Shown here: positions 8,553 to 16,168 of the stretch, piece after piece
How the letters are laid out: every line of letters starts with the position of its first letter
Position numbering within the stretch: the first letter of the stretch is position 1
DNA from: Euryarchaeota archaeon RBG_19FT_COMBO_56_21
Lineage (GTDB): Archaea; Thermoplasmatota; Thermoplasmata; UBA10834
Assembly: GCA_001800815.1 (NCBI GenBank)
Contig: MGWC01000029.1
Location: 38,682-91,614, forward strand
Length of the DNA: 52,933 bases
Direction of reading: 5' to 3'
The notes under the pieces: model-generated
Databases searched by the model: none
What the model was told of the DNA's origin: nothing
The model's input: only the letters and a program-made list of their open reading frames with translations
Made by a program: the position numbers and the translations under genes

Positions 8553-8618
8553 CTTCTTAGTTCCAAGAGATACGCCAGACAAGTCCCTTCGCCCGGACTG
8601 CCTGTTGGCCTCCGATAA

Positions 8619-8628
8619 CTGATAATAT
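8619..8628 (+). promoter_or_regulatory. TATA-like box for a probably leaderless gene
   Basis: CTGATAATAT is centred about 26 bases before the ATG at 8651, the spacing expected when transcription starts at the start codon. Confidence 0.45.
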
Positions 8629-8650
8629 CTTGCAATCCCATCCGAGGTCG

Positions 8651-10066
8651 ATGTCAGGAGGCCTGGACAAGCTCTTTAAGCCATCCTCTGTAGCGGTCAT
8701 CGGGGCGTCGGCGAACCCCAATAAGATGAGCCACATCGCATTGAGGAACCTTTCATCTGGCAAGTTCTCGCTGTATCCGGTCAATCCGCATGAGAAGGAG
8801 TTGCTTGGTAGAAGATGCTACGGCTCGATATTGGATGTGCCAGGCAATGTGGACCTGGCCCTGGTTTCGCTGCCCGCACCTGCATCAATAATCCCTGTCA
8901 GGGAGTGTGTGAAGAAGGAGGTCAGTGTCGTTATCGTCACTGCCTCAGGATTCAAGGAGTCCGGTCCAGAAGGTGCGAATCTGGAGAAGGAACTCATCGA
9001 CGCGGTCTCAGGCTCAGAGACAAGGCTCCTCGGGCCGAACACGATGGGGGTATTCGTGCCGGCTAGCCGGCTCGATACTTTCTTCATACCACGGGAGAGG
9101 AGCCCCAGGCCTGTTTCAGGCAGTGTCGCAATGCTGTCTCAAAGCGGCGCGGTCTCGATATCGTTCCTGGAGAAGGCTGCTGCGTCTGGCATGGGAATAT
9201 CGGCCTGTGTTGGTCTCGGCAACAAAGCGGACATCAACGAGAACGATCTTCTTCGGTATCTCGGGGAGGATCGATCGACACGGTCTATCGCGATATATCT
9301 CGAGTCATTCTCTGACGGAAAGGAGTTCTCGAGGATGGCAGAGAAGGTTACGAGGAAGAAGCCTATCTTGATGCTGAAATCCGGGCGAACGCTGTCAGGA
9401 TCCTTGGCTGCAAGCTCCCACACGGGAGCTCTCGCCAGCTCGTCGGATTCGGTTGTGGACAGCATAATGCGACAGGTCGGCGTGGTGAGAGCCTATGACG
9501 AAGAGGAGCTCGCCGACTTCGCCAGAGCTCTTGCTCACGTTGGGCACATCAGGGGCGACAGGATATGCGTTGTCGCAAGTGCTGGGGGGTTCGGAGTCAT
9601 AGGAACGGACCTTGTGGAATCCAGCGAGCATGGCGCCGGAATGGAGATGGCGAAGCTCTCTCGAACCACAATCAAGTCGCTCAGGGCACTGGTCCCAGGA
9701 TTCACTTCGGTCAGTAACCCAGTGGACCTGACGGCGGGTGTGACTGATGCAATGTACGACGAAGCGCTCGAAATCCTCCAGCATGACCCGGGTGTCGACG
9801 GAATCATGATGTCCCTCGAACTTCAGCCTCCTGGCGTGACGGACGGGCTTATGGATGTCGCCGAAAGAAGGGCCAAGTCCAAGGGCGCGCCGATAGTCAT
9901 CAGTGCTTTCGGGGGTGAACGAACGGCCGAGATGCTTGTCGGCTTCGAGAGGAAAGGAGTGTTGGCCTATCCCACTATCTGGCGCTCAATAAGGGCGTTG
10001 CGAGTTCTGGCAGAGCGAGGACGTTACCTGAGACGAACAAAAACGTTCTCAGAAGACACCCGATGA
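8651..10066 (+). CDS. Acyl-CoA synthetase (ADP-forming)-type alpha subunit
   Basis: This 471-residue protein matches the alpha part of ADP-forming acyl-CoA synthetases, which turn acyl-CoA, ADP and phosphate into acid, ATP and CoA. The order is a CoA-binding domain (VAVIGASANPNKMSHIALRN near residue 12, YPVNPHEKELLGR), a succinyl-CoA-ligase-like domain (RLLGPNTMGV, MLSQSGAVS), and the helix carrying the phospho-histidine in SSHTGALAS near residue 253. A flavodoxin-like third domain follows (VVASAGGFGVIGTDLVE, NPVDLTAG). The ATP-grasp beta part is absent here, so a partner encoded elsewhere is needed, or the protein is a regulatory paralogue. The ATG at 8651 fits a leaderless transcript better than the ATG at 8630. 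Confidence 0.87.
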   Translation: MSGGLDKLFKPSSVAVIGASANPNKMSHIALRNLSSGKFSLYPVNPHEKELLGRRCYGSILDVPGNVDLALVSLPAPASIIPVRECVKKEVSVVIVTASGFKESGPEGANLEKELIDAVSGSETRLLGPNTMGVFVPASRLDTFFIPRERSPRPVSGSVAMLSQSGAVSISFLEKAAASGMGISACVGLGNKADINENDLLRYLGEDRSTRSIAIYLESFSDGKEFSRMAEKVTRKKPILMLKSGRTLSGSLAASSHTGALASSSDSVVDSIMRQVGVVRAYDEEELADFARALAHVGHIRGDRICVVASAGGFGVIGTDLVESSEHGAGMEMAKLSRTTIKSLRALVPGFTSVSNPVDLTAGVTDAMYDEALEILQHDPGVDGIMMSLELQPPGVTDGLMDVAERRAKSKGAPIVISAFGGERTAEMLVGFERKGVLAYPTIWRSIRALRVLAERGRYLRRTKTFSEDTR

Positions 10067-10119
10067 AATGAATCAACACCGTGTTCGGGGTCTTCTGGAA
10101 TTGGTTTTGGGAAAGCGGT

Positions 10120-10272
10120 TTAGCCACCGATTCTGAAGACCTTGGTGCCACACTTCGGGCATGATCCCTTGGTAGCTGGCTTTCCGTTCTTGAGCTTGAC
10201 TTTCTTCGGGTCCTTCATCTCGACGGATTTCTTGCACTTGACACAATATGCCTTTGTCAAAGATCCCACCAT
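10120..10272 (-). CDS. DUF5679-like small zinc ribbon protein
   Basis: This 50-residue protein has two CxxC knuckles, AYCVKCKKSVEM near residues 8-19 and GSCPKCGTKVFRIGG at the C-terminus, separated by a basic stretch (KDPKKVKLKNGKPATK). That pattern is the DUF5679 family, widespread small archaeal proteins probably binding zinc; the function is unknown, and a nucleic-acid role is often guessed from charge. The ATG at 10272 lies about 23 bases from a clear TATA box and has no ribosome-binding site, so the mRNA is probably leaderless. It converges with the acyl-CoA synthetase gene, 53 bases apart. Confidence 0.85.
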   Translation of the reverse strand: MVGSLTKAYCVKCKKSVEMKDPKKVKLKNGKPATKGSCPKCGTKVFRIGG

Positions 10273-10290
10273 CCCTGTATCGGCTCGTGT

Positions 10291-10300
10291 TAATATATAG
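10291..10300 (-). promoter_or_regulatory. Strong TATA box for the DUF5679 gene
   Basis: CTATATATTA on the minus strand is centred about 23 bases before the ATG at 10272, implying a leaderless transcript. Confidence 0.6.
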
Positions 10301-10403
10301 TCTTTTGGATGATTTCCAGTGCAGCAGGCCCACGATAATAGCCCCAGGATTGGTGAGAGGAGACTCTAGTGGGGTAGGCAGCTCGTCTGATACATGCGAA
10401 ACT

Positions 10404-10413
10404 GAAATATATC
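10404..10413 (+). promoter_or_regulatory. TATA-like promoter of the MFS gene
   Basis: GAAATATATC sits about 105 bases before the chosen start at 10518. Transcription would start near 10436, leaving a leader of about 80 bases. Confidence 0.4.
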
Positions 10414-10517
10414 AACCTCCTGCGATTAGCAGGCAGCATGGATGGGATACCATAGCGTCTGAGCCAGGCGCTTCTGCAGAGCATCAAAGGAAAGCGAAGG
10501 CCCACATACTGTCCAAG

Positions 10518-11780
10518 ATGGCGCAAAACCAGGTTGGCGTCAATCTCGGAAAGGGCATGGCAGATCCGTATGTGCCAGTACTCGCGGTGACATTGGGTGC
10601 TACCGCGCCCCAGCTTGGCTGGCTGCTAGCTTTCATAAACCTGTTTCCAGCGGTGATGCAGGTTCCTTGGGGCAAACTGAGCGACTTCTTCGGACGCAGG
10701 ATCCCCTTCTTGGCGATCGGCGGAGTCATGTCGTTCTCCCTCTACTTCTTCTTGATAGGGGTTGCTGACGCATGGCAGCTCATCATAATTGTCGCAATCC
10801 AGATGCTCATTGGCTCTATGATGATACCCACCTGGTCCGCGCTCGTCGGGGACGTGACGACAGTCAAGGACCGAGGTTCGGTCATGGGACGATTCTTCGC
10901 CATATCCTCTTTCGCAAGCCTCGTGGGTACGCTGTTCGCAGGCGCGATCATCCCGCCTGAAAACGCCACCCTGGAGGACTTTGCAGTCCCATTCTTCGTG
11001 GCTGGGGGCAGCGGGATCATCGGCTCGCTTGTCCTCTACGAGATCGCTGAGGAGAAACGCAGACTCTTCGCGTCCCCAAAGACACTGTTCACTTTCAGCA
11101 TCAAATCGTTGATCTTCTTCAAGGACCTCACGGAGAACAAGTACTTCAGGAACCTGGTGGTTCTCAACTCCACATATAATTTCATAATGTCATTGATCTG
11201 GCCACTGCTCTATCTGACGTATATGATTGTCCTCGGGGCAAGTGCGCTTGAGATCGGGATCATCGTGGTGATTGAGAGAGCGTCCACATTGTTTTTCCAG
11301 ACCAAGGTCGGCAAGCTACTCGATGTGATCGGCCCCATGCCCCAGATACTGATATCCAGGTTCGCTTTCATCTCGGTGCCGATCGTCTACGCGCTGGCGA
11401 CCGAAATCTGGCACATTTGCGTTCTCAACATCGCCTTGGGGGTCGCCTCCGCGATGGCGAATGTGTCCTTCTTCTCGTATATTCTAGACGTCGCCCCCGA
11501 GGAGAAGAAGGGGGAGTACTTCGCGGTCTACAATACCATGATTGGCCTAGCCACATTCGTGGGCTCTGTCCTTGGTGGCTATCTCGCGTACTACTTCCTC
11601 GAGTTCTACGGGGGAGACTGGGTGCTCGGTCTCGGCGCGGTATACGTCATATCGGCATTCGGTAGGGGTGCGGGGGCCATTTGGTTCCTCAAGCTCAAGG
11701 ATCCCGTGCAATATCCAGACACTCTCACAGGGGTAATCAGGAAGTGGTACGTGCGCTGGCGCGGAAGATTCCCCCGATGA
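10518..11780 (+). CDS. MFS transporter
   Basis: This 420-residue membrane protein belongs to the major facilitator superfamily and has about 12 hydrophobic segments. The loop GKLSDFFGRRIPF after the second segment is the MFS signature G-x-x-x-D-x-x-G-R-R. A second-half signature is weaker (KVGKLLDVIGPMPQILISRF). The frame is open to 10248, but the residues before 10518 are polar and unlike a transporter start, and the predicted transcript begins near 10436, so the ATG at 10518 is the first sensible start; its ribosome-binding site is weak. Substrate is unknown. No linked metabolic gene points to one. Confidence 0.85.
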   Translation: MAQNQVGVNLGKGMADPYVPVLAVTLGATAPQLGWLLAFINLFPAVMQVPWGKLSDFFGRRIPFLAIGGVMSFSLYFFLIGVADAWQLIIIVAIQMLIGSMMIPTWSALVGDVTTVKDRGSVMGRFFAISSFASLVGTLFAGAIIPPENATLEDFAVPFFVAGGSGIIGSLVLYEIAEEKRRLFASPKTLFTFSIKSLIFFKDLTENKYFRNLVVLNSTYNFIMSLIWPLLYLTYMIVLGASALEIGIIVVIERASTLFFQTKVGKLLDVIGPMPQILISRFAFISVPIVYALATEIWHICVLNIALGVASAMANVSFFSYILDVAPEEKKGEYFAVYNTMIGLATFVGSVLGGYLAYYFLEFYGGDWVLGLGAVYVISAFGRGAGAIWFLKLKDPVQYPDTLTGVIRKWYVRWRGRFPR

Positions 11781-11834
11781 ACCAACTCGAAGACAGAGTC
11801 GAGAAAAGTAAGATGATTGGGAAAAGGTTTGAGC

Positions 11835-11954
11835 TCAATCCGTTCGTCTGTTAGCGACGAACGCTCTTACGGCCCTCTTCTCCTGCGAAGTGAGGGGCTG
11901 GCCCTCATCAAGGCGCAAGCGGGCGTGAGTGTTCCAGAGTCTGCTTGGTCGCAT
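11835..11954 (-). CDS. Small ORF, 39 residues, strong ribosome-binding site
   Basis: I do not recognise this peptide. It starts at an ATG preceded by GGAGGTGG with 6 bases spacing, one of the best ribosome-binding sites in the window. The product is short and basic: MRPSRLWNTHARLRL, an acidic turn (DEGQPLTSQEK), then RAVRAFVANRRTD. It looks like a single amphipathic helix-turn-helix, possibly RNA- or ribosome-associated by charge alone. An ATG at 11970 in another frame gives only 12 codons. It is alone in a gene-poor region. Confidence 0.45.
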   Translation of the reverse strand: MRPSRLWNTHARLRLDEGQPLTSQEKRAVRAFVANRRTD

Positions 11955-12188
11955 GTACTTCCACCTCCATGATAATCGAGTACTGGCGAGTTCCACATAA
12001 GCGGAGCTTGCCGGTCACTTTGACGGTGCTCGCGCTTCCCATCTATCCACGGGAGAACAGTCCAGTCCTGTGCGGGTTTGCGCGATCATTGTTATCGGAT
12101 GTCTTCTATGCATGCGGGTTATAATAGGCTTGTCCCGTTACCATCGGTGACTATAAGATTAATATTATAATATCATCTGAATGACGAT

Positions 12189-12213
12189 ATTTCCGAACGT
12201 ACGTGTCGGAAAT
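12189..12213. repeat. Perfect 8-bp inverted repeat
   Basis: ATTTCCGA and TCGGAAAT flank a 9-base spacer (ACGTACGTG). It could be an operator or a short hairpin; nothing nearby decides. Confidence 0.5.
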
Positions 12214-12268
12214 CGGACCGTGAGCATCAATAACTGGACACAGGAGACGCGCAGACAGGTCGTGCGGT

Positions 12269-12280
12269 GTATATATAAAT
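12269..12280 (+). promoter_or_regulatory. Strong orphan TATA box facing the small membrane peptide gene
   Basis: GTATATATAAAT is a near-ideal archaeal TATA box on the plus strand. Transcription would start near 12298 and run antisense across the small minus-strand ORF at 12378-12485. The only plus-strand ORF there (from 12310) has a composition unlike a protein. Confidence 0.45.
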
Positions 12281-12377
12281 TGTAATAAATATATTGTTTG
12301 GCCTATTAAATGGTGATGATTGGCGATTTTCGAACCGCAGCGTCGACACCGGAACGAGGAACTAGCGGTCCGCCAGC

Positions 12378-12485
12378 CTATCCCGAGACCCAAAGAAGGA
12401 CGCCTATTGAGACCATGATCCCGATGAGCAGAACGAATAGAAACCAGAGGGCCCTCTTGTCGATCAAGTTCTTCGTCGGAGTCAT
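12378..12485 (-). CDS. Small single-span membrane peptide, 35 residues
   Basis: The peptide has a charged N-terminus (MTPTKNLIDKR) followed by an unbroken hydrophobic stretch, ALWFLFVLLIGIMVSIGVLL, and ends WVSG. That is one transmembrane helix with the basic side expected to stay inside. It is too short to assign to a family. No clear ribosome-binding site precedes the ATG at 12485; a TATA-like sequence shared with the divergent gene lies about 55 bases upstream. A strong promoter faces it from the other side, so an antisense transcript is possible. Size and topology resemble type I toxins but also many harmless small membrane proteins. Confidence 0.5.
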   Translation of the reverse strand: MTPTKNLIDKRALWFLFVLLIGIMVSIGVLLWVSG

Positions 12486-12491
12486 GGCCTA

Positions 12492-12537
12492 TGGCGCTTA
12501 ACTTCTTTCCCGTGACTTCCCCGGCTGAAAAGCGCCA
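12492..12537. promoter_or_regulatory. Paired 8-bp operator-like sites in a divergent promoter
   Basis: TGGCGCTT (12492-12499) and AAGCGCCA (12530-12537) form a perfect inverted pair separated by 30 bases. The right copy touches the TATA-like AAATATTAG (12537-12545) of the wHTH gene; the left copy is just before the small peptide gene. Confidence 0.45.
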
Positions 12538-12565
12538 AATATTAGTTAGGCGGATGCACCACCGC

Positions 12566-13462
12566 ATGTCCCTGGAGGAACTAACTTCGATTACGAGCAA
12601 AGACAGGATTTTGCTCTACCTGTCGGATTTCCGCGGCATGGACGACAGATACGAGCTCCCAGCAGAAATCACTCAGCGGTTGATCGCAGTGGGTACAGGC
12701 GTCCAGCGCAAGCACCTCTCTCAGTATCTGAGCGACCTGATCCAGGATTCATTGATCGTCGAGCGGAAGGCGCACATACACGGTATGAAGCAACGCATGA
12801 ATGGCTACTACCTCTGCTCGAACGGCTACTCTAGGGCTGATGTGCTTCGCAAGAGGGTCGAGGACGTCGTGGTCCCCATCAAGATGGACGGACACTCGAA
12901 GGATCTTAGAGTCGCTGATATCGACGACGCGACTTCGGTTCACTTGACTCTATCGGACATCATCAGAGAGGCGGTCTTGGAGAAGAAGTTGGAGATGTCC
13001 AGCCTGGAGACCATCGAGACTCGGAAGCGTGAGGCAATCGAGGTGAAGGAACTGGACAGTGATATCTACAAGCGGGCGCTCATGACCGCATGGCACGACG
13101 GCAGGGTCACTGCGACAGAGAGGTTCCTGGTCGAGGAGCTGCGGAAACATCTTAAGATCCCCGAGGAGCAACACAGGAAGCTCGAAGTCGAGATCGTCAG
13201 GAAGCTCGCTCTGGACCGCATGGAGTTCCGGCGGATCTACCGGATGGTGCTCGAAGTAGCTCTCTCCGACAAGATGATATCAGGACCCGAAGAGGCCATT
13301 TTGGAGGGGCTCAGGCGTGTGATGCGCATTTCGCGGAGGGAGCACGAGGAGCTCGTGCGGGAAGTCGAGTTCGCAATCTGCGGGCCTCCATCTGGTTGTG
13401 AGAATGAAAAGGACCTTCTGAAAGAAGCCTTGAAGCTGGCACGGGAAGAGAACGAATTCTGA
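12566..13462 (+). CDS. Winged-helix protein with TerB-like helical repeats
   Basis: This 298-residue protein begins with a winged-helix DNA-binding part (KDRILLYLSDF, TGVQRKHLSQYLSDL, IVERKAHIHG) over residues 1-95, then a charged linker. Two acidic helical modules follow, near residues 175-220 (MTAWHDGRVTATERFLVEEL) and 230-275 (LEVALSDKMISGPEEAILEG). The D-G-R-x-x-x-x-E pattern resembles TerB/tellurite-resistance-type repeats, which bind metal in that family. The ATG at 12566 is about 25 bases from a TATA-like box and has no ribosome-binding site, which suggests a leaderless mRNA. Likely role: transcription regulator, perhaps of its own divergent promoter. The ligand is unknown. Confidence 0.75.
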   Translation: MSLEELTSITSKDRILLYLSDFRGMDDRYELPAEITQRLIAVGTGVQRKHLSQYLSDLIQDSLIVERKAHIHGMKQRMNGYYLCSNGYSRADVLRKRVEDVVVPIKMDGHSKDLRVADIDDATSVHLTLSDIIREAVLEKKLEMSSLETIETRKREAIEVKELDSDIYKRALMTAWHDGRVTATERFLVEELRKHLKIPEEQHRKLEVEIVRKLALDRMEFRRIYRMVLEVALSDKMISGPEEAILEGLRRVMRISRREHEELVREVEFAICGPPSGCENEKDLLKEALKLAREENEF

Positions 13463-13472
13463 GCGGCTGAAA

Positions 13473-13733
13473 TCAGGCCGTGACCTTGTAGATCTTGTCG
13501 TGTGGTCTGGCTCTCTCCTTGACCTTGATGCCCACTGATTGGCCGACGCTGGCGCTCTGAATCGGTTTCCTGTCGATTTCCATTGATTCCACTTTCTGCT
13601 CGAAGTTGGTCGTTGCTCCCTTGACCTTTATTGTGTCCCCTATTGAGAGCGTTCCTGATGTGATATCGACGGCCACGACGCTGGGTTTGGCGAAGAAAAT
13701 CGTCACCTTGCCTATCTCGACCTCCTCTACCAT
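13473..13733 (-). CDS. EF-Tu domain 2-like small protein
   Basis: This 86-residue beta-barrel protein resembles domain 2 of translation GTPases without the G domain: GKVTIFFAKPSVVAVDIT, then GTLSIGDTIKVKG and a VGQSVGIKV turn. Archaeal genomes often carry such stand-alone copies, annotated as elongation-factor-like; their role is not established. I start at the ATG at 13733, which has GGAGG 6 bases upstream, rather than at 13757. It converges with the wHTH gene, 10 bases between stops, and diverges from the kinase at 13931. Confidence 0.85.
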   Translation of the reverse strand: MVEEVEIGKVTIFFAKPSVVAVDITSGTLSIGDTIKVKGATTNFEQKVESMEIDRKPIQSASVGQSVGIKVKERARPHDKIYKVTA

Positions 13734-13867
13734 GGAAATCCTCCGTGTTCGAATCACTCTCCAGCTATTTATCAGCTGTCAAGCACGGATCGTCCCCGGA
13801 GCGTCTCCGATCTGCGATGTCCTGGTGCTGATGAACCTTTGCCCCCGGCTGATGCAGTTCTCGACAA

Positions 13868-13912
13868 GTTATAATAGGGAGGAGTGTTTCCACTCAGATG
13901 ATATCCATCTGA
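13868..13912 (+). promoter_or_regulatory. TATA box and palindrome at the kinase promoter
   Basis: GTTATAATA (13869-13877) is followed by a perfect 7-bp inverted repeat, TCAGATG-ATATC-CATCTGA (13894-13912), which covers the predicted transcription start. This is the usual position of an archaeal repressor site. Confidence 0.5.
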
Positions 13913-13930
13913 CTGCTGCTGGGATGCGTC

Positions 13931-15256
13931 ATGCAGGACTACGCTACGAGAGTCAGGGGACAGATGACCCCGAAGGGGCGGACCCCACCCACTAGGTTCG
14001 CGGCCGAGATGCTCACCGTCGTAAATGACATCATGAAGGTCGGCAACGTGAACAAGGTCCTCGAGGAGATCGCGTCCTCGATGGCTCAGCTGTTCGCTAT
14101 CAAGGCTATGGTCATAGGAGTCTTAGACGAGAGCGAGAACGTCTTCCGAGTGAGGGCGACCTTTGGTTACGATTCTGAACGGGACAGGAAAATAAGGAAG
14201 TTCGTCTACACCCAGGAACGGCTCGAGTTGGATATATGTGAGAAGTACAGGATCGCAGGAGACGTCTTCCTGATAAGGCCTGAGCCCGGTGACATGCGGA
14301 AGGGCGAAGAACCGTTCTACTCGAACTTCGAGGCAGCGAGGATGCCCCGAGACGATCCCATGGTCTGGCACGAGCTGGACTACATAAGGTTCATATTCAG
14401 GAACAAAGAGAGCCGAGCGATTGGTTTCCTGGAGATCAACGAAGCCACCGACAACCGGATACCTGACGGGTCGACAATCGAGGAGATGCAGATATTCTCG
14501 GAGCTTGCCGCAGTGGCCATCGAGAACGCGACGCTGTACCAGAAACAGGTCGACATCGCCGAGAGAACCCGGTTCCTGGGAGGGGTCATAGCGCACGACA
14601 TCAACAACTTCAACCAAGCGGTTACGAGCTATCTGCAGTTGGCAATGGACAGCAAGTCTGTCCCTGCGAAGTCAATGACATACTTGGAACGGGCGTCGTC
14701 CTCCGCTTGGGGCATCAGCGAACTCATCCAGCGGTCGAACAAGCTCATGAAGATAGAGAAGGAAGGGGCTCAGAATCTCGGTCCGGTCGAGCTCGGCGAA
14801 GTGCTGAAGGAGAGCATTGCAGAAGTCACGAGATCTTACGCCGACCGCGAAGTGAAGGTCGACCTGAAGCTTGGCAATCGCCGATACTTCGTCAACGGGA
14901 ATGAGCTCGCAAATGAGGTCTTCACGAACATCATAGACAATGCCGTCAAGTACGACCCCCATCAGAAGATCGTCGTCGAGGTCAACGTGGGCGAGTTCAC
15001 AATCGAGCCGAGGAAGTACTGGTGTGTCTCAGTCACGGATCACGGCGTCGGCATTCCAGATTCGAAGAAGACGATAGTCTTCGGCAAGCTCACATCGGGC
15101 GAAGAACGACAGGTCGGAAGCGGTCTCGGTCTCTCCATCGTTCGGGCAATCGTGGAAGCCTACCGTGGTTTGGTTTGGGTCGAGGACAGAGTGCCTGGGG
15201 ATCCTTCAAAGGGGTGCGTGTTCAGGGTGGCTCTTCCGATGACCACCGTAAGATGA
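13931..15256 (+). CDS. GAF-domain histidine kinase
   Basis: This 441-residue sensor kinase has a GAF-like domain (residues about 25-205, ending AAVAIENATLYQKQV) and then the dimerisation helix with the phospho-acceptor His in FLGGVIAHDINNFNQ near residue 223. The ATPase domain keeps all ATP-binding boxes: N box FTNIIDNAVKY, G1 DHGVGIP and G2 GSGLGLSIV. No transmembrane helix is seen, so it senses an intracellular signal. No response regulator with a receiver domain is present in the window. The H-box form is shared with the kinases at 28716 and 47238. The start at 13931 lies just after the promoter palindrome; an earlier start is unlikely. Confidence 0.9.
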   Translation: MQDYATRVRGQMTPKGRTPPTRFAAEMLTVVNDIMKVGNVNKVLEEIASSMAQLFAIKAMVIGVLDESENVFRVRATFGYDSERDRKIRKFVYTQERLELDICEKYRIAGDVFLIRPEPGDMRKGEEPFYSNFEAARMPRDDPMVWHELDYIRFIFRNKESRAIGFLEINEATDNRIPDGSTIEEMQIFSELAAVAIENATLYQKQVDIAERTRFLGGVIAHDINNFNQAVTSYLQLAMDSKSVPAKSMTYLERASSSAWGISELIQRSNKLMKIEKEGAQNLGPVELGEVLKESIAEVTRSYADREVKVDLKLGNRRYFVNGNELANEVFTNIIDNAVKYDPHQKIVVEVNVGEFTIEPRKYWCVSVTDHGVGIPDSKKTIVFGKLTSGEERQVGSGLGLSIVRAIVEAYRGLVWVEDRVPGDPSKGCVFRVALPMTTVR

Positions 15257-15318
15257 CCCGTTGCGGAGAGCGAGAGTGTTTTAACCCCATCCAGCATTCA
15301 CGTGTACCGTTGGTTTCG

Positions 15319-16077
15319 ATGAAATTGAAGGGCAAGGTTGCGTTGATTACAGGAGGCTCTGAGGGGATGGGATTTGCGACAGCTGAGGCACTTCTCCGAG
15401 AGGGTGCCAAGGTGGTCATCACGGGCAGGTCAGAGGCGAAAGGCTCGAAGGCGATTGCCAAGCTAGGCAAGCGCGGCAAGGTCGCATTCGTTCAGGGAGA
15501 TGTCTCGAAGGCGAAGGACGCCAGGAAGATGGTCGACCAGACCGTCAGGAGGTTCGGGAGAATAGACATCCTGTTCAACAATGCCGGAATCTACATGGAG
15601 AAGCTCGCGGAGGACACGACTGAGGAGGAGTGGGACAAGCTAATCGACATCAACCTCAAGGGCACATTCCTCGTGACCAAGTACGCAATTCCGTACATGA
15701 AGAGACAGAGAGGCGGCTCGATCATCAACAACTCGTCGGATGCTGGACTGGTTGGCAACAGGAGATGCCCGGCATACTGCGCCTCGAAGGGGGCGATCAC
15801 GATAATGACGAAGGCGCTGGCGCTCGACTACGCCAAGTATAACATACGGGTGAACAGCGTCAACCCGGGAACCATAGATACTCCGATGTTGGCCTACGAG
15901 GCGGAGGCGTCAGACAACATCGAAGAGTATCTCAGGCGCGCGAACGAGGAACATCCGATCGGGCGAGTCGGGAGACCAGAAGAGGTCGCGAACGCTGTGT
16001 TGTTCCTCGCGTCCGATGAGGCCTCCTTCGTGACGGGAGCGGCTCTGTCCGTCGACGGTGGTCTGACTGCCCAGTGA
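15319..16077 (+). CDS. SDR family oxidoreductase
   Basis: This 252-residue short-chain dehydrogenase has the classical signature: cofactor loop TGGSEGMGFA at residues 11-20, NNAG near 87, the catalytic Ser in INNSSDAG near 138, and Y-x-x-x-K in YCASK near 151-155, ending SVDGGLTAQ. TGRS after the second strand suggests NADP preference. The substrate is unknown; the closest relatives by pattern are 3-oxoacyl-ACP-reductase- or glucose-dehydrogenase-like SDRs. The TATA-like TTTTAAC near 15279-15285 gives a transcript starting just before the ATG. A similar SDR lies at 22742 in this window. Confidence 0.92.
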   Translation: MKLKGKVALITGGSEGMGFATAEALLREGAKVVITGRSEAKGSKAIAKLGKRGKVAFVQGDVSKAKDARKMVDQTVRRFGRIDILFNNAGIYMEKLAEDTTEEEWDKLIDINLKGTFLVTKYAIPYMKRQRGGSIINNSSDAGLVGNRRCPAYCASKGAITIMTKALALDYAKYNIRVNSVNPGTIDTPMLAYEAEASDNIEEYLRRANEEHPIGRVGRPEEVANAVLFLASDEASFVTGAALSVDGGLTAQ

Positions 16078-16168
16078 TTGCATCACGCCGTAGAACGACG
16101 CATGAGACCTATCGTGGAAAATGCTATATTCGATCATCTGTGTGCAGAGACAAGAGGAATGAGATCAG

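Larger units (their letters stand above)
11955..12377. other. Gene-poor intergenic stretch with AT-rich signals
   Basis: No coding region with normal codon use is visible here. It contains an AT-rich patch at 12158-12176, a perfect 8-bp inverted repeat at 12189-12213 and a strong TATA box at 12269-12280. It may hold regulatory DNA or an unannotated RNA. Confidence 0.4.

Noticed and set aside
12310..12501. 63-codon plus-strand frame behind the strong TATA box at 12269
   Set aside because: The composition is unlike a protein and it is antisense to the hydrophobic peptide gene; the transcript is more likely untranslated.
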